Notes: generated by a model not told the origin, from the sequence alone. Counted from the first letter of the stretch, positions 22,159-35,240 are shown. The stretch is 64,000 nucleotides of DNA from Kappaphycus alvarezii (GCA_002205965.3 NADL03000683.1:186001-250000), one strand, 5' to 3'. Numbers and translations: made by a program.

Positions 22159-25100
22159 AGTCTATTCAGAAGGGGCAGGCTCTACTACCTACCATCACTA
22201 ACAAGAAGTCAAAAGAACGCATACTGGGTATTAGGTTGATTTTCAACTTCGGTCCTCCCCGAGTACGACTTTCAAGTTGTCTTCCAAGTTGCTTGACCTC
22301 GCTCTGAGAAATCAGCTTACTCAGCTTATATAAACTTTTGGGTACCCCAAAAGTCTTATCAAAACCATACTAAATATCATAAACTTTATGGAAATAATTT
22401 CTGTGGATCGTGAGATTCCCAACAAAAGACACTTAAAAGATTGTAGATAGACGCGGAAACGATTCCAGTCCTTACAATTTCAATTCCCTACTCTAGATCC
22501 AAACAAATCATCCAAAATATCCATACCAACCAAACAGTCCACATGAATATCCGCGAACGGCTTATAATTCTCTCTCTACTCTTGGTGAGATATCTAAACC
22601 ACTAAAGATGCCCCATCTTGTTCCAGCGTCGGGACCACTTGGACCATATTATCCAGCCCCCACCCCGACACTCCAACATTTTCCATGTCTTTATCCCGCT
22701 CTTACCGCCGTCCTCCTCCTCGTCCTCCTCCTCCTCCTCGTATTCCTCATCCTTATCCTCATCCTTGTCCTCATTCTCGTAAACCAGTCCCAGGCTCCCC
22801 AACTCCTCAAAAGCCTCCCCAGCTCCATCCTCGACAATATTTAGGAACACTTAATCGAAAATTTTGAAACCATTTAATAATTTGTTTTTGTTTAATTCTG
22901 GTCGCAGCTATTTATAGCATGACCGATTTTGAGCACAATTGACGAGAAAATTCCTCCTAAACTCTCATAGTTGGAGTACTTGTGCACTTTTCTTCCTTTT
23001 GCAGTTAAGGCTTCTTGGATCCTAATGTTTTCCAATGTTTTCCTTTTTTACTTTCAAAAGTAACGAGTTTAACTTTAACATGGCGTTGCTGTGGTTTTCT
23101 CCTATATTTTGCCTTATTTATGGTTTACTTCGGCTTTTTTAGTTCTTTTCTTCAAAAATTCATTTCACCCAAAACCAGTTAGCTTTGACTGTACTTCGTG
23201 GGGTTAAGTATTCAGAACAATAAACTAATTTATATTTTCCCTGTCACTCTTCAAATACTCATTATCATCATCAGAGTTGATATCTCCGACGAGATTCTCA
23301 GCGGATATCATTTCCTAATAAACTCATTGTTTATCATGACTAAGTTCCAATGCTGCAATTTTTTCTATATTTCCAAGTTATTTTTATAGATAATAAGCTT
23401 AATTCATAAATCAGATAATCAGCGTAGTTCAAAAATCACGTAACAGTTAAGATTGGCCTGACGAAAAGGACATGTTTCCTTACTAAAGGCCCCTTCCGAG
23501 GCAAATGCGACGCCACGCATGCTTAAGCGCCACTTACAGTGATTTGTTGAGAGTCACCCGGAATATTGTAGGGCTAACAGCATATATATCTCGAAGGGTT
23601 CTGGCAATAAATGATTCCAGGGAACCAACTTGAGAATCTCTGCATTTTGGAAGCATTTAATTAGTGGGCACCAAGACTACATGGGGAATTCTGTGATTAA
23701 ATTTTTGGATCATTCTCAATGTGCGGTGCTCACCGATTTAAAGTTAGTCGGTATATGTCCTTTGTGCACCTGTTCTAAATGACAGCTCTCCAACTCTCAT
23801 ACCAAAAAGTGCTATATCGTCAGAAGTATTTGAGCGTAATTAATTCTTGGCGATATAAATCAATCACGCCTTGAAAATTCTGATATCATCCGCAACTGCC
23901 CCCACATCTGATACATAATCCATATTTTCAAGTGCCAAGAGGAAGAACAAGGAGTAGTAGGGATACTTCGGGGTATGCACATACCATCTTGATGTATCAG
24001 TCCAGGTATGGCGATTTTCGGATAGCGAATGCATGAACACTATTTCCACGATTAGTTAATTCATGAAAGGGGGAATTTTTAGTATTTTATTAATTTGTAA
24101 ACATTCTCATCTCCCTGAAGGGAGACTAGTTGCTCCCTATTGGACTACTAAGTATAATTAATGTACGCTCACGGGCGACGAGATCCGCATCTCGCGCACA
24201 TTACCCTAGGGCGGCTGGACACCAGTTATTCACGAACACTTTGTGAGAATCGGTAAGGAAGATTGCCCGTTCACTAGGCATGAGACAGCTTATCTTTAAA
24301 GTAAATGAACCCGCAGTGTTCTCCGATGATTTCCCATTTGAAAGAAAATGGAAGGAAAGCCCTCATTGAGGTCCCACGGTGCAATGAAAACTAGAAACAT
24401 TAATTTAATAGAGAGTCAACTTCCGTTCGCTCATTGGTAGACCTTATTCCATATAACATGCGTTCAGTAACTTGATTGCGTATTTTGAGAAAGTAAGGGA
24501 AACACTTCTCTTCCTCCGCTATTTCTTTCTGTTTCCAATAACCATCCCACCTATACCCACTCTTCATACCCCTCTTCCACTCTTGGAGACTTTCTCGGTC
24601 ACATCAAACACTCTGTCGCACTCTTCGAGAAAGTTTCATCAACCTCTCTTCTTTCTCCTGCTCACCTTCTCCTTAATCAATTTCCCAATCACGCACCGCC
24701 CTCATTTCAATGCTCAGAAACTACCTAAACACCGAAAATCCCCACATTCAGTCACCGCCAACGACATTTTCCCAATTCTTCGGACTAACTACTTCACCAA
24801 TTGCTGAATCCATTCACTAACGACAAAATCACCTCTTGTTTCCATACCACCTGGACTCGTTGCAAACTCCTCCACGTCCTATCCCCTCGGCTAGCCTCTA
24901 AACAAACTCCATCCATAACTATTCCGCACATTCACGTTCCAACACCACCACTGCGATAAGGTAACATCTTCGGGAAGCAAGTTCACAATGTGTTAGGTGC
25001 CGTAAAACATGATTCTACATACTGACCTAGAGACCATTGACCCTCGTCTCGTCAGGTGTCGAGAAATTCGCTTTCATAAAAAGCAGATATGGGTACATAA

Positions 25101-25300
25101 GGAGACTGTAGGCTGCTGAAGAAAGATCTGCTATTGCGAAACCGGATATTTCCACAGATTCCTGTTTCTTACATACTGAGATCTATCATTTACCTCTTCT
25201 TTTAAACCAATCGTCCTGCCTTTTCTTTCAACTAAATATAAACCCTGTAGTCCTTTTCCTTTATGAATCATAAATATACTGTACGACTCCATTTTCTATT
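22159..25300. other. AT-rich stretch, copy 2, no recognised gene
   Basis: Counterpart of 1-3,150. The CT-rich microsatellite is at about 22,690-22,780. The same short frames persist (23,864-24,049 minus and 24,472-24,807 plus). I see no recognisable gene. Confidence 0.5.
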
Positions 25301-25810
25301 TTATGATTGAAGGTTTGGTCCTACTTTCCCTAAAAGAAATATTTCAACTCGTGATTTGCTCTGTACTCCAAATTCAGTTTTGATATTTGACCAGCCAGGT
25401 TTTTTCGTATTGCGCCGAATGCATGCAAATTTAAAGATGCAACATTGCCTCGCATTTTTTATTTCGCCCCAGGCTGTAATATTTTTCGAATACATTACCC
25501 CATTTAAAGTTCTGTAGCAACGTCGTTGAGGCAACATGCCTGCCATCAACCACTCCATTGTCTCACCCACTTTGAACTCAACATGACCAACCTCTGCCCT
25601 TCCCTCGCCATCGCCAAATGAGTCAATGCAAGGTACATCATGTGGTGAAGCTAACACCGCCGAGTGCAACAAGCGTCCTTGCAATGAGATTTGACCAAGA
25701 ATAGATGGAATATTACTCGCGTTCAAACAACGTCCGATGACAAGTGCGGTCCGCAGCAAGTGGCTCTTCCGTTGCGCCTTTGCGGGCACGGGTTCACCCC
25801 CTGAGGCCAC
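25301..25810 (-). CDS. Unrecognised 169-codon reading frame
   Basis: An open minus-strand frame with ordinary residue composition (it includes HDVPCIDSFGDGEGRAEVGH). In copy 1 the same DNA (about 3,150-3,650) is split into shorter frames by small indels. It lies just upstream of, and in the opposite direction to, the LINE fragment. No domain, signal peptide or membrane segment is evident. It may be a remnant of an unidentified element; confidence that it is a gene is low. Confidence 0.2.
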   Translation of the reverse strand: MASGGEPVPAKAQRKSHLLRTALVIGRCLNASNIPSILGQISLQGRLLHSAVLASPHDVPCIDSFGDGEGRAEVGHVEFKVGETMEWLMAGMLPQRRCYRTLNGVMYSKNITAWGEIKNARQCCIFKFACIRRNTKKPGWSNIKTEFGVQSKSRVEIFLLGKVGPNLQS

Positions 25811-26712
25811 GGGTTCACCCCCGTGGCAACGCTGAATTTAGCGTCGTATGTGGCCAGCATCATCGAATTCGAACAAGTGAGATGTCCCGATGATCCTGGC
25901 GTAGCCCAGCACCGTGCACAAAGCTATGCACACGCCAATAGCCACCTTCTCGAGTTTGTCCGACGACTCCACCCGAGCTTCTCTGACGGACATGGTGATC
26001 TCCTAGAAACGCTGACAGCGGCCAATCTTGCGAACAAGCCCGATAATACACACAGCATCTTGTATCGAGCCTAGTGCAAGTCGGCAGCAAAGGTATTCTG
26101 GAGAGAGGAGGATTGGGAAATTTTCCAAGCACCGCTGCGTACGGAAGCTGATACTCGGCGAAGTATCCGCCGCCAGTCATACTTAGAGACGCCTGCTGCA
26201 GCGTTTCTCACTACACATCCGTCTGCGGTCAGCGGGACCTATAACAAGATGTGGTCAGTGATGCTACGCCGCCACCTGGGAGTTCACGTGTTTGACGACA
26301 ATGTGCCGCTGCAATGCGCGGAGTGCAACAGGCGTATGGACAACCGAGGTGACCATACAGCGGATTTTTGCGAGAAAGGCCTGGGATGAACTAACCGGCA
26401 TGCCATCAAGTGTTCAAAGCCGCAGGAGTCGGCGTCCAATATGAGGTGAAATACTTACTGCCCGGACTGAATGCACGGCCTGCCGACATTTCAGTGTACT
26501 CGAGTTCGGAAGAGATTAACACCTTGCCGCCCCTCCCGGTGGCGTACGACGTAACAGTAACATCGCCATTCAAAGAGGGGCCCATGTCCATTGGAGCGCG
26601 CGAGGCGCGCGCCGTTGTCAATGCAGCGGAAAGGCGGGAAAATAGGAAGCTTGCCAGCAAAGTAGCAGCCATCCTCGGTGAAGCCCTCCCAGGACGATCG
26701 CAATTGGGATGA
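25811..26712 (+). mobile_element. Old RLE-type LINE fragment, copy 2 (without the insert)
   Basis: Same fragment as 3,650-5,025. Here the stretch through VPLQCAECNRRM and HTADFC reads without interruption, giving a CX2C...HX4C knuckle, followed by RPADI and DVTVTSPF at 26,410-26,712. It is missing about 27 bases near 26,400 relative to copy 1. Confidence 0.75.
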
Positions 26713-26914
26713 AAGTTGTTCACTTGTGACACTGTAGTCGCATCCCTTGAAATGGGGGCTTAATTTACTGTGGTAGATATGTGGGTTGGTACCCAGTAAA
26801 TTTGTACCGGAGCGTAGATACCGTATATTGGCCAAGCCAATTGCGAAACCGTACAATGCATCGAAAACTGTAGATGGCACTCCAATCTGCAGTCGCATCC
26901 CTGCCCTAATAAGT

Positions 26915-26925
26915 CCCCTATAATT
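26915..26925. other. Empty target site of the copy-1 LINE insertion
   Basis: A single CCCCTATAATT flanked by AATAAGT and TTCTAATTTTC. In copy 1 the same flanks surround the 1.1-kb LINE with the 11-mer on both sides. This is the pre-insertion state. Confidence 0.92.
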
Positions 26926-27157
26926 TTCTAATTTTCATTCGCAAAAATTCTCTGAATACATTCTGTACTGTAGCTAGCTCCAGCGCAGACGTTTTGAAAG
27001 GATGTTGTGACGTGGCGCGAATTCATTGGATGCTTTTCTGGCCGATACAGGGACATCCTCGGTGTATTGCTGGCCTTCGAATCATGTGTCTCAATTAATG
27101 AACAGCGGTGCCAATATTGCCATGACTATTGTACTCTTTCGACGTTACATCCGTCAA

Positions 27158-27479
27158 TCCACTTGCTCAATCCAACACAAGGGCCCGTTGCTTCAACCCC
27201 TTGACATTTCTGAACGCCGCGAAAGCGTCAAAGTGCAGGAGGTACCAAGACTTCATCACCACGCATGCCAGGTCCCGACTGATCCCAGTGCCGATATCCA
27301 CTCTTGGCGGGTGGCACCCGGACGCATTCGCGGTGCTCACAGAAGTGGCTAGGCCCGTCGCCACACGAGCCATGGAGACCTTCGGGCGGGTGCGATATGT
27401 CCTTATGCAAAGACACGCTGCGGTGACGGTTTCGTCCAACGCAGCATGCCTTACGGCTGGCCTCACACCAGCCCAGTGA
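27158..27479 (+). mobile_element. C-terminal remnant of another LINE lineage, copy 2
   Basis: Protein-identical to 6,590-6,911 in copy 1 (ISTLGGWHPDAFAVL visible). It was inherited through the duplication. Confidence 0.5.
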
Positions 27480-28300
27480 GGTAGTACCTCATGACCTGGC
27501 CCCATTTCCAGACTCTCCATTACACAGACCTGTCCCCCCTAGTCTTCGGAAAACAGCCGTCCTGCATCCCTAATCAGTGAAGCACCCCAATTTCTTCCCC
27601 TATAGTACTCTCTAATCCAATACACCGAAAGATAAAGCTTCGCTTGTCAAGGTGGCGTTTTTATCATCGGGCGAATCCTGGCGTATCTTCTGAAAAGGAA
27701 TGCAGTCCTGGATACGACAGCATCTAAGATTTCTTGCAATGACCACGCCAATCCTTACAGCATGATAACACTGGGACGCTGTGCCAATTAGCTACGAATA
27801 TGGCATAACATCAACAGAAGTGCGGCAGGTGGATTGTCTACGTGATAGCATAAGCTTCCTATCCTCGAAAGTGGCTCAAACCACTTGCAACGTGGACCAG
27901 CGATATTACCGCGGTTTATTATATACGCCATTCTTCTTAGTAAAGCAGTCAACCGTCGTGGGCGCCCAAGGTTGTCCAGCGTTTGCTATCCCTGCTACTT
28001 TGCTCGAAATATCTTGGCTTCCGTATTATTATAGTATTTACCTCATGAATGTCCCATGAAAAAACTTGATCTGAACAACTATTGCTATTGTAGCAAGGCG
28101 AACTTCAACAAAATAGGCACGGACTTCTTTGCCCTACTTGACATGGTTCCGTTCCGTATAAATAATGATACATTGCTGCCCCCTCACAAACTTCTCGACC
28201 ACCAAGGATTTACCAGTGATTCTATTTGCAAGGCTAATTCAACGCAACCAGGACCATCGCTGGATAAATGATGGAAGGAGACGCAGCTATACCCCAAGAG
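27480..28300. other. Intergenic, copy 2, nothing recognised
   Basis: Counterpart of 6,912-7,729 and nearly identical to it. No gene recognised. Confidence 0.5.
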
Positions 28301-31300
28301 CTATTTTGATGTTGATTCACTCTCTGGCCTTGGGCTGGTCTCCGCAGCCAACCTAGCTTGCTCCTGCCGAAGCATGTCAATCGTTTCATCAAGCAGCGCC
28401 TGGTGAGTCTCCTCTGTCTCACAAAGCTCAGCAAGGAAATCAGAATCATCTCTTCTTCCTAACCCCGTACTTGGTACGCTCAATCTTCTTTGCCTCGCAT
28501 TTGGAGTGAATACAAGATTTTCTCGGAGATTCTCTAACGATACGCGTTCTCTGGTTGTCCCGGCTTGATTTCTTTGGGTTCCTATATCATTGCACCTCAT
28601 CCCTGGGAGAGACTGTTGCCTACGCTGCGCCCATCCTCCTTCAGGTTTGTTAGCAGTTCTTAGAGCAACTGGCTCTGTTCCAATCACCCTCCCATCCCAC
28701 GTACGGTCAACCACTACTGGAGGAGTGATGTCCTTGCCATCCAGATTAAAAGCGCCGCGCCTCAGGCCGATCAGATTCCCCGACTCGTTTGACTCGGACT
28801 TTGGCAGGTAGACAAGCATGCCGTACATATCACCAAGGAGATGTGCTACAAGCGGCGTCATCAAATGTCCTAGTGCCCTGCAAAACTGAGCCAGCGTCAT
28901 CCAATCCATACTCGGCGTCGGGACACACACATTTGACAACGCGACCAGCCGCTTGAAATACTCACAAGAGTTTTTCGCACCAATCTCTGCTGGCAACGGG
29001 AGGCGCAGTTTGCGTCGAAGGCCAAGCCTTACTTCTTTCATCCTCTGCACTTGCGCAGTCATCTCCTCGGGCCATCTTTCCTGTTCCTCACCCAAAAGCT
29101 CCACCTAAACCGGTCCATGCCAAGTTGATACTGTCTATTACTTCGAGATGGGAGTTCATCCGCCCGGCGCTTGGATTGTATTTGCTCAAATAACGAATCC
29201 ATGCCGAATTTCCTACGTGCACAGCTCTATCGCCAACAATAGTAAAATGCAGAAAAAGTGAGAGCCGAGTCGACTCGGTCGCAGCCATCTTCACGAAGCT
29301 TTTAGCGCAGCGCGGAGTTGTTCACTCAAATGGCCGGATCGTGCAGTCTTAGTAGGAATGTGTACTGGGACAGATCCGGCGACCAGGCCTTGATGAGCTA
29401 GGCCTTCTCCGAATGCCTTAGCCTCTTGCGGCCGAACAGTGTATTCAGTACTGACCTCCGCGCTTGAATCAATGCAGAGCAGCAGGATCATCACTGGCAA
29501 AATCTTCTTGTCGGATAATTTCGATTGATCCTGACCTGCAAGAGAATTTTTGATCCATTCGCATTGTCTTTCAAATTGCGTGCACGACGACAAGTCCAGA
29601 CTGCAAATGATCACGTTGGCGGTTGGCGGAACCCTCGTACCATCGAACCTGCGGACACTCAGAAAACAAGGTATCTGTCCTGGTGACTCCGTACACACAC
29701 TGACGGTTTCTCCGAAAGAATTGGAACGGAATTGCCTCCATACCCAGTCCTGGGTTCTTCTTGTAGGATGCGACTCGCCGGTTGTCTGCTGGTAACTGCA
29801 ATTTGCATCCGGATAACCCTATGCTCTTTCATCAAAGATGTGACATGTTTGAGCAAAGGAATGTCTGACTCTGCCCGTATCCTCTTTACTTCTGAGCCAT
29901 TCTCGGCCTCTTCTAAACGCTCGCCATGTGTCCTCCATCTTCCTCTCCGGATTTCGCATGCAGCCGCGCCTCGCTGAAATTTCTTTTTAACGATCCTCCA
30001 CCTCCGTCCGATTTTGGGGCTTGCGTTGCGGGAAATTCTTCGGGTGGCAATTACCACTCCCTTTATTTCCCAGACCTTTTTCCAGACTTTTCGCCCAAAA
30101 TCAATTAGCTTGTCAAGTTCATTGCTTACATTCTTCTTTAGCTCCTGCGTAGCTTCAGTCTTGGGATCGCAATCGTTCAGATGTGAAAAATGTGTTCTAA
30201 TCTCAAATGACACCACCTCCATGGTTGTCTGCGCTTGTCGGCATTCATCCATGATTGTATCGGAGAATGTGGAGATGCATCTTACCTCAATTTCCTTAGA
30301 TATCGAGGTGAAACGCTGCTCAACCCTTTCAAGTCTGCGCCTCATGCTCTCCATTTCCTTAAAACTTCCGGACAAGCTTTATAAAAGCCATGAGCCGCTA
30401 CGGCTTCCTTCTCCTCCATAAGTGAGCACGTGCCTCTGCGATTTTCCTCTCACGTTCCATGCAGAACGATTTCCGAACTTCTTCTTCCTTCTTTAGACGC
30501 CGCTGTTGCTCTTCTTCTCGTGCTGCTTTTCTGCCATTTCCGCGCGAAGCTTTGCTTTCTATCCGCTCTGCCTTAGCCCTTTTGCATTCCTCCAAAGCAG
30601 AATTATCTGGCTGCGTGGATAATTTACTATGGCAGGTTTGCGGATGGCATACCATGCATTGCATTGGAACAGTGCTGCAAAGATATTAGCAGAGGCTGGC
30701 TGGACTGAAAATTTTCCGATTCACTAATCGCAATCCAGGGATACCCGCTTGCTTTTGTCCTCCGTCGTTCCTAATCTTTAGAATTGTTAGTCGCCCCTGG
30801 TATTTGCGGAGCCTGTTCTAGATCTCTTGTTTCTTGCAGTGCAGATTCATTCGGGTCAGCTCCAGGGGTCGTCGGATTCCAACTTGCAGCTTGACCTGTA
30901 AAGACCCAAGCGATGGTTGCGAGGCAGCCAAAAAGATCAGATTCACAGCTCTCCATTCGAAGAACTGGGGCCAGCTTTTCAGCTTCCAATACTTCCTTGT
31001 CCCTTGGCTAATATTTGAAGGCGCAGAGCCGACCTGACTGAGGATTGACGAGGCAGAGCGATTTGCAGTGAGGCCTCTTTGACAGGTGTCGGAGTTTTCT
31101 TGGAAAGAGCCTTTGATTGGTTTGACAAGAGCCAAACTTGCGGGAGGTGGAGCCAGAGTTGACGACTGGTGTTTCCTGCTGAAGATTGGGATGTGCTGCT
31201 GCACATGTCCCCGTGCATAGGCACGGACGCGAGAGCAATTATGTGGTAGGACGTCAAGTTATAGATATCATTCAACGAGCCAGCAATGAGTTCGGAGGGT

Positions 31301-34032
31301 TTGCACCGTCCCGACTTTTCAACGAGGGCGCTTGGTCCTTTGGGAAACAATTCATCCCATTTGTCTGGGTCAAGTCTAGATGTCATTGACACCGCCTTGA
31401 CAGGTGCATCTGCCCCTCTTGATTCTACATTCTAATACCGAGCCTGCTATCGAACAAAACTTAACCGTCTCCTCATCCCCATCGAAGCATAGCTGCTCGT
31501 TAGTTTCGAGACATTAATAATGTCTCTCGCGCCATGACTTGAATGAATGATCCTTAAAGCTTGGCATCGCATGTGATGGGATCTTGTGTACATCATACAT
31601 GCTAATGAGTACGGTGCTGCACGCAGACACTTGAAGAATCCTATGTAGTCCCAAAACGAACGAGAACATGACTTCACGACTTGCAGAGCCAACTGAATTG
31701 GAAGACTGTTTCGAACATCTGGGCTGAATCCCTTGAGCAATCGGACACAAGTTTGCGGTCCAGACATTTGCAAGAGAAGGTAGTAAGCCTGCATTTCCGG
31801 TTCGTTGGGGATGGTCGGTAAATTCTCTTCACGACGCAAGTCGTACATTTCCCGCAGCGATATTAGGCACTTATCTAGCTGCTCTAGATTCTGCTTCGAG
31901 GAGAACACCGCCGGATCACTGCCTGCCAACCGATGCTCTGAAAGGATATGAAATCGCACACTTTCCTCGTGAACCTTATGCAAGTATCGTCACGCACACC
32001 TTGATATGTGAAGTCTTGCCGTAAAGAACGGGTTCTGTCGCGCACGAACTTGTGAATTTCCGTGAATGACTCCCCTTCTGTGTCACACACAGCCTTGAGG
32101 TGTTCCATCGTTTTCAACAAAACGGGCGGGGACGTATATCCTCGGGTGCAGGCCCTCGCTAATGGCTGCAGAGCGGCGATACTTCTTCACTGCTTTTGCG
32201 GGATCAGGATCGCTTCCTTTTCCACTTTCAGTTTCAAAGACTGATATATCACGCTGTAGGATGCGTTCCCTATCTCCTGGGGGGCACATGGTCTGACATG
32301 TCCCAACAAGTTGAACCGCATCCTTAATGTCAATTTTTCGCTCTTTCGCCAGCCTTCACCAGTGTCGGTGGGTTTTCGAACTACTCTTTTTGAGGCTCGG
32401 CTCCTGGCCAGATCCTCAGATATTCTCGGTTGAGGAGGCTGTCTCCGTCCAGACTCAGAGCGCATGTTCCTGTTGTTCCTGTTGGATTTGGCAGTCAGCC
32501 TCCACTGGGTTCCCTCTCCTTGTCAGCAATGTCCTCTTCAGTCGCTCGATTTCAGACAACCTTTTCTCTCAGCTGTCCTCGGCCACCCCTCCCGCCATTA
32601 CTTTCCCACCCTCTCACCCCTCTTGCAGGCCTGTCTCTCCTGTTTCTCTCTCCGGTGCGACGCGGCATGAATGTTCCCATTTCGACTTCACCCATTCTCC
32701 TCATGCACCTCAAACGGGACCTGATCAGTATCTACTGGGGCATCATTCATCGAGTGAGATTCAGGCATTGGCGACGAGCTTGCCATCTCGCTCCTTGGCC
32801 ACGTCATTCCAGCTCGAATTCACGCCCACTCCAGCATCATTACTTTGACCATCGGCATGAGGGGGCCTCGTCCTGTAGCTAACCTGCAACTTTTCTCCAT
32901 TGAAAAGCGGCAAATGTGCAAAGCTGTTCTAGCCGCCTCAACATGTTCCAATGTAACAATCGCCGTCCTTTTCACCCCGCGATGCGGTCTCGAACGGATG
33001 CTGACGGAACCACTGAATTCCGGGAAATACTGTTAAACAAGTGTCTTACAGCATCCTCCGAAAAATTCGACCGGAACATATGAAAACAGCAACCCCTCGA
33101 TTCAGGTACCGGTTGCGGGGGTGCCCTCTGCGTCTCCATGCGATCGCCACCGGTAGATGTGCCCCTGAAATACGACATTGTCAACTGCTCGCCTTCAAAA
33201 TTGCGCCCCTCGTCATAGCAATGGACGCCTCTTGCGGGGTGGCAAACGACACCATGGCGGCACGTCGGCTGTCCGGCCCCCAATGAGCCTCTCATGGTCA
33301 CTCTCAAGGGCGTGACACCTGGAATTGCGCCGAAATGTTTCATAATCACGCCCTCTGAAAACAACAGTGGCGGCACACTCGCACCAGAACAGCCTTGGCC
33401 AACACCCTCGGCGGGCGATCGCCAGGAGCAGCACGAGAATTCGATGCGGGTGGTGCAAACGGATCATTGTGTGTGGCAGGGTTGCCAAAGTCACTGGCAC
33501 CGGCGTTTGAAGAGGAACCTGCGGGAAAATGATTGCGAGTGTCCAGGTTTGACTAGAGGCTGGTGCAAAGGGTCCTTGGCGGTGCTGCAAAGGCATCATC
33601 TTGTGTGGACTTGTTGAAGGGATCATGACGCGACGTGCATAACGGGTGGAGAGCGGTTGAACGGATCTCTCGGGCAGTATTGAAAGGATCCCCCTGGTAT
33701 TGGGAGGTGGGTTAGTATTTTGTGAGGCGAATGGGTCGCGTGTGAAAGAGGTTTCATGGCGTTGTGGAAAAGAGTTGTCAGCCGGTGAAAACGGGTCCGG
33801 GGCAAATGAAGGGGGACGGGAACGAAACGGCGAGTTGGCAGAAGGGTTACCAAAGGGGTTAGAGTTTGGAGCAGAGGAGGGCAAAGGTGCAAACGGATCT
33901 GCGGGGCACTGGCAGAGTTTCTGCGAAAGGGATCATTGAGTGTAGCGAAGGGATCTCTGGGAGTTGAGTCGATGGGCCAGAGCGGTAGCCAGAGCCGGAG
34001 TTGTGCGCAGGGCGGTTACCGAAGGGTTGCAT
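28301..34032 (-). CDS. SAC3/GANP (MCM3AP-like) mRNA-export protein, copy 2, frame-disrupted
   Basis: Same architecture as copy 1. The ATG is at 34,030-34,032 (MQPFGNRP), with FG/NPF-rich N-terminus, RRM-like region around 33,380-33,180, second RRM-like region around 33,050-32,850, and SAC3 core around 32,465-31,490 (GTCQTMCP at about 32,281-32,308). The coiled coil lies at about 30,660-30,400 (EEEQQRRLKKEEEVRK), and the GANP-type C-terminus runs to 28,301. The second half of the SAC3 core (31,447-31,983) is open over 178 codons and reads EPEMQAYYLLLQM, SPDVRNSLPIQLALQV and LACMMYTRSHHMRCQALR, where copy 1 is split. Single-base deletions are dense around 30,600-33,100. Both copies share one frame change near the core's end (about 31,500, matching about 10,945 in copy 1). 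This copy keeps the motif-bearing upstream DNA and may be the parental one. Confidence 0.8.
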
Positions 34033-34430
34033 CGTGACGTGGAGGGATAGCGTAGACTGCGGTGAAAAAGGATGAAGAATGAAGTGTTGGGTATGCTGGG
34101 GTGGTTGTTAGCGGTGTGAGGAAAGCGGTGGGGCGAGAGTCGGAGGTGAGGCAGGGCTTCCGGCTCACTCCGGGGTTTATATGGAGTCGAGTGAAGGGAT
34201 ATGGCAGCTGCGAGAACAGACAAGACGAGATTGCAACTTGCTCATACAACGTCTCCACTGACAAAATATTGTGACTGCGGAGATGAAGAATGCGACTGTG
34301 CGCTACGCTGCCTAATTCAAATTTCAGTGCTGCTGGATAGGAATGGTTGTGTTTACCAAAACAGCGTTGTGATTCCAAATAGCGAAAATTTTGTAATTGT
34401 TTCGGTGGACTCTGTCCAATTTCTGTCCAT

Positions 34431-34474
34431 ACTGTAGCTACAGTATTTGCACTGTACAGTACTGTACTGTACTA
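34431..34474. promoter_or_regulatory. TACTGTAC-type motif cluster
   Basis: Overlapping ACTGTAC/GTACAGT words about 400 bp upstream of the copy-2 SAC3/GANP start codon and just outside the duplicated segment. Copy 1 has no equivalent. Confidence 0.35.
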
Positions 34475-34877
34475 TCGGCCGCATTCGAAACCAGCAACTT
34501 GATGTTTTCGGCTGATTTCGAATGCATTTTGCATTTCATTTCAGATGTCAAGGGCGGAATTTTTGGGTTATTTTAGTGTATGGGAGATGTGGTCGGTAGT
34601 ATCCACGCCGCTGGTAGTGCAGATGTGATGAAGCGAGCTGTCGAGAATGTCCATCCAAGAAGAGTCTCTCCACGCCTGACGGCGAATGCGTGATAGGAGT
34701 TGTCGCCTCTCTCGGAGATTTACGCCGGCTGTACGATAGAGTGTGTGTGACTTGGCGAGCATTGATTTGTTGCAGTACAGTACAGTACATGATTGGTTGC
34801 TAGATATTTAATATTAATGTCACAAAATGGTGTTACTGTTTCAGGCTGTAGTCTTCAACGCCGACCACACTGTAGGA

Positions 34878-34925
34878 TACAGTACAGTACAGTACAGTAC
34901 AGTACAGTACAGTACTGTACTGTAG
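34878..34925. repeat. (ACAGT)n pentamer array ending in its inverse complement
   Basis: A tandem of the 5-bp unit ACAGT switches to ACTGT at about 34,913, so the whole tract can fold on itself. It is the longest example in the window of a motif that recurs near host genes. Confidence 0.85.
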
Positions 34926-35094
34926 TAGGCATAGATGAACCACGGGGTTGTTGCCGACAAATTCCACAATATCGCGTATCGCGGTCACTGCAATACACAT
35001 TTGAGAAAGAAGTTCAACGCATCCGGTGTCTATTCGGGACTGCGCACGGTCCAACTATGCGGCGAAGACCCAACCGTATATACACTACCTCGTG

Positions 35095-35240
35095 ATCCAT
35101 GCGCGTTGGGGCCCGTGAGAGGATAGCTTGGGCAATGGATGACCATAGGGTGCAACTCAGACGCTGGTAGATACTGTTCGGCGGCGGATAACAACGGGTG
35201 TCGAGTGACACTTGGACGCGATCCGAGGAGCCAACTCCAC
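35095..35240 (-). mobile_element. LINE 3'-end scrap
   Basis: The minus strand encodes IYQRLSCTLWSS and ILSRAP, closely matching IYQRISCTLWSS and ILSRAP at the end of the LINE piece at 50,115-50,709. It is a short orphan fragment of the RLE LINE family. Confidence 0.65.

Larger units (their letters stand above)
22159..34338. repeat. Large direct duplication, copy 2
   Basis: Collinear with 1-13,822. It lacks the 447-bp MITE-like insert and the 1.1-kb LINE insert of copy 1, and has a short deletion near 26,400 relative to it. The right boundary at 34,338 is where copy 1 switches to AT-rich DNA. Beyond it, copy 2 continues into sequence bearing the host-promoter motif, suggesting that copy 2 keeps the original right-hand context. 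Confidence 0.95.

Noticed and set aside
34878-34925. CRISPR-like or telomere-like array
   Set aside because: A plain 5-bp tandem with no spacers, and the unit does not resemble known telomere repeats.
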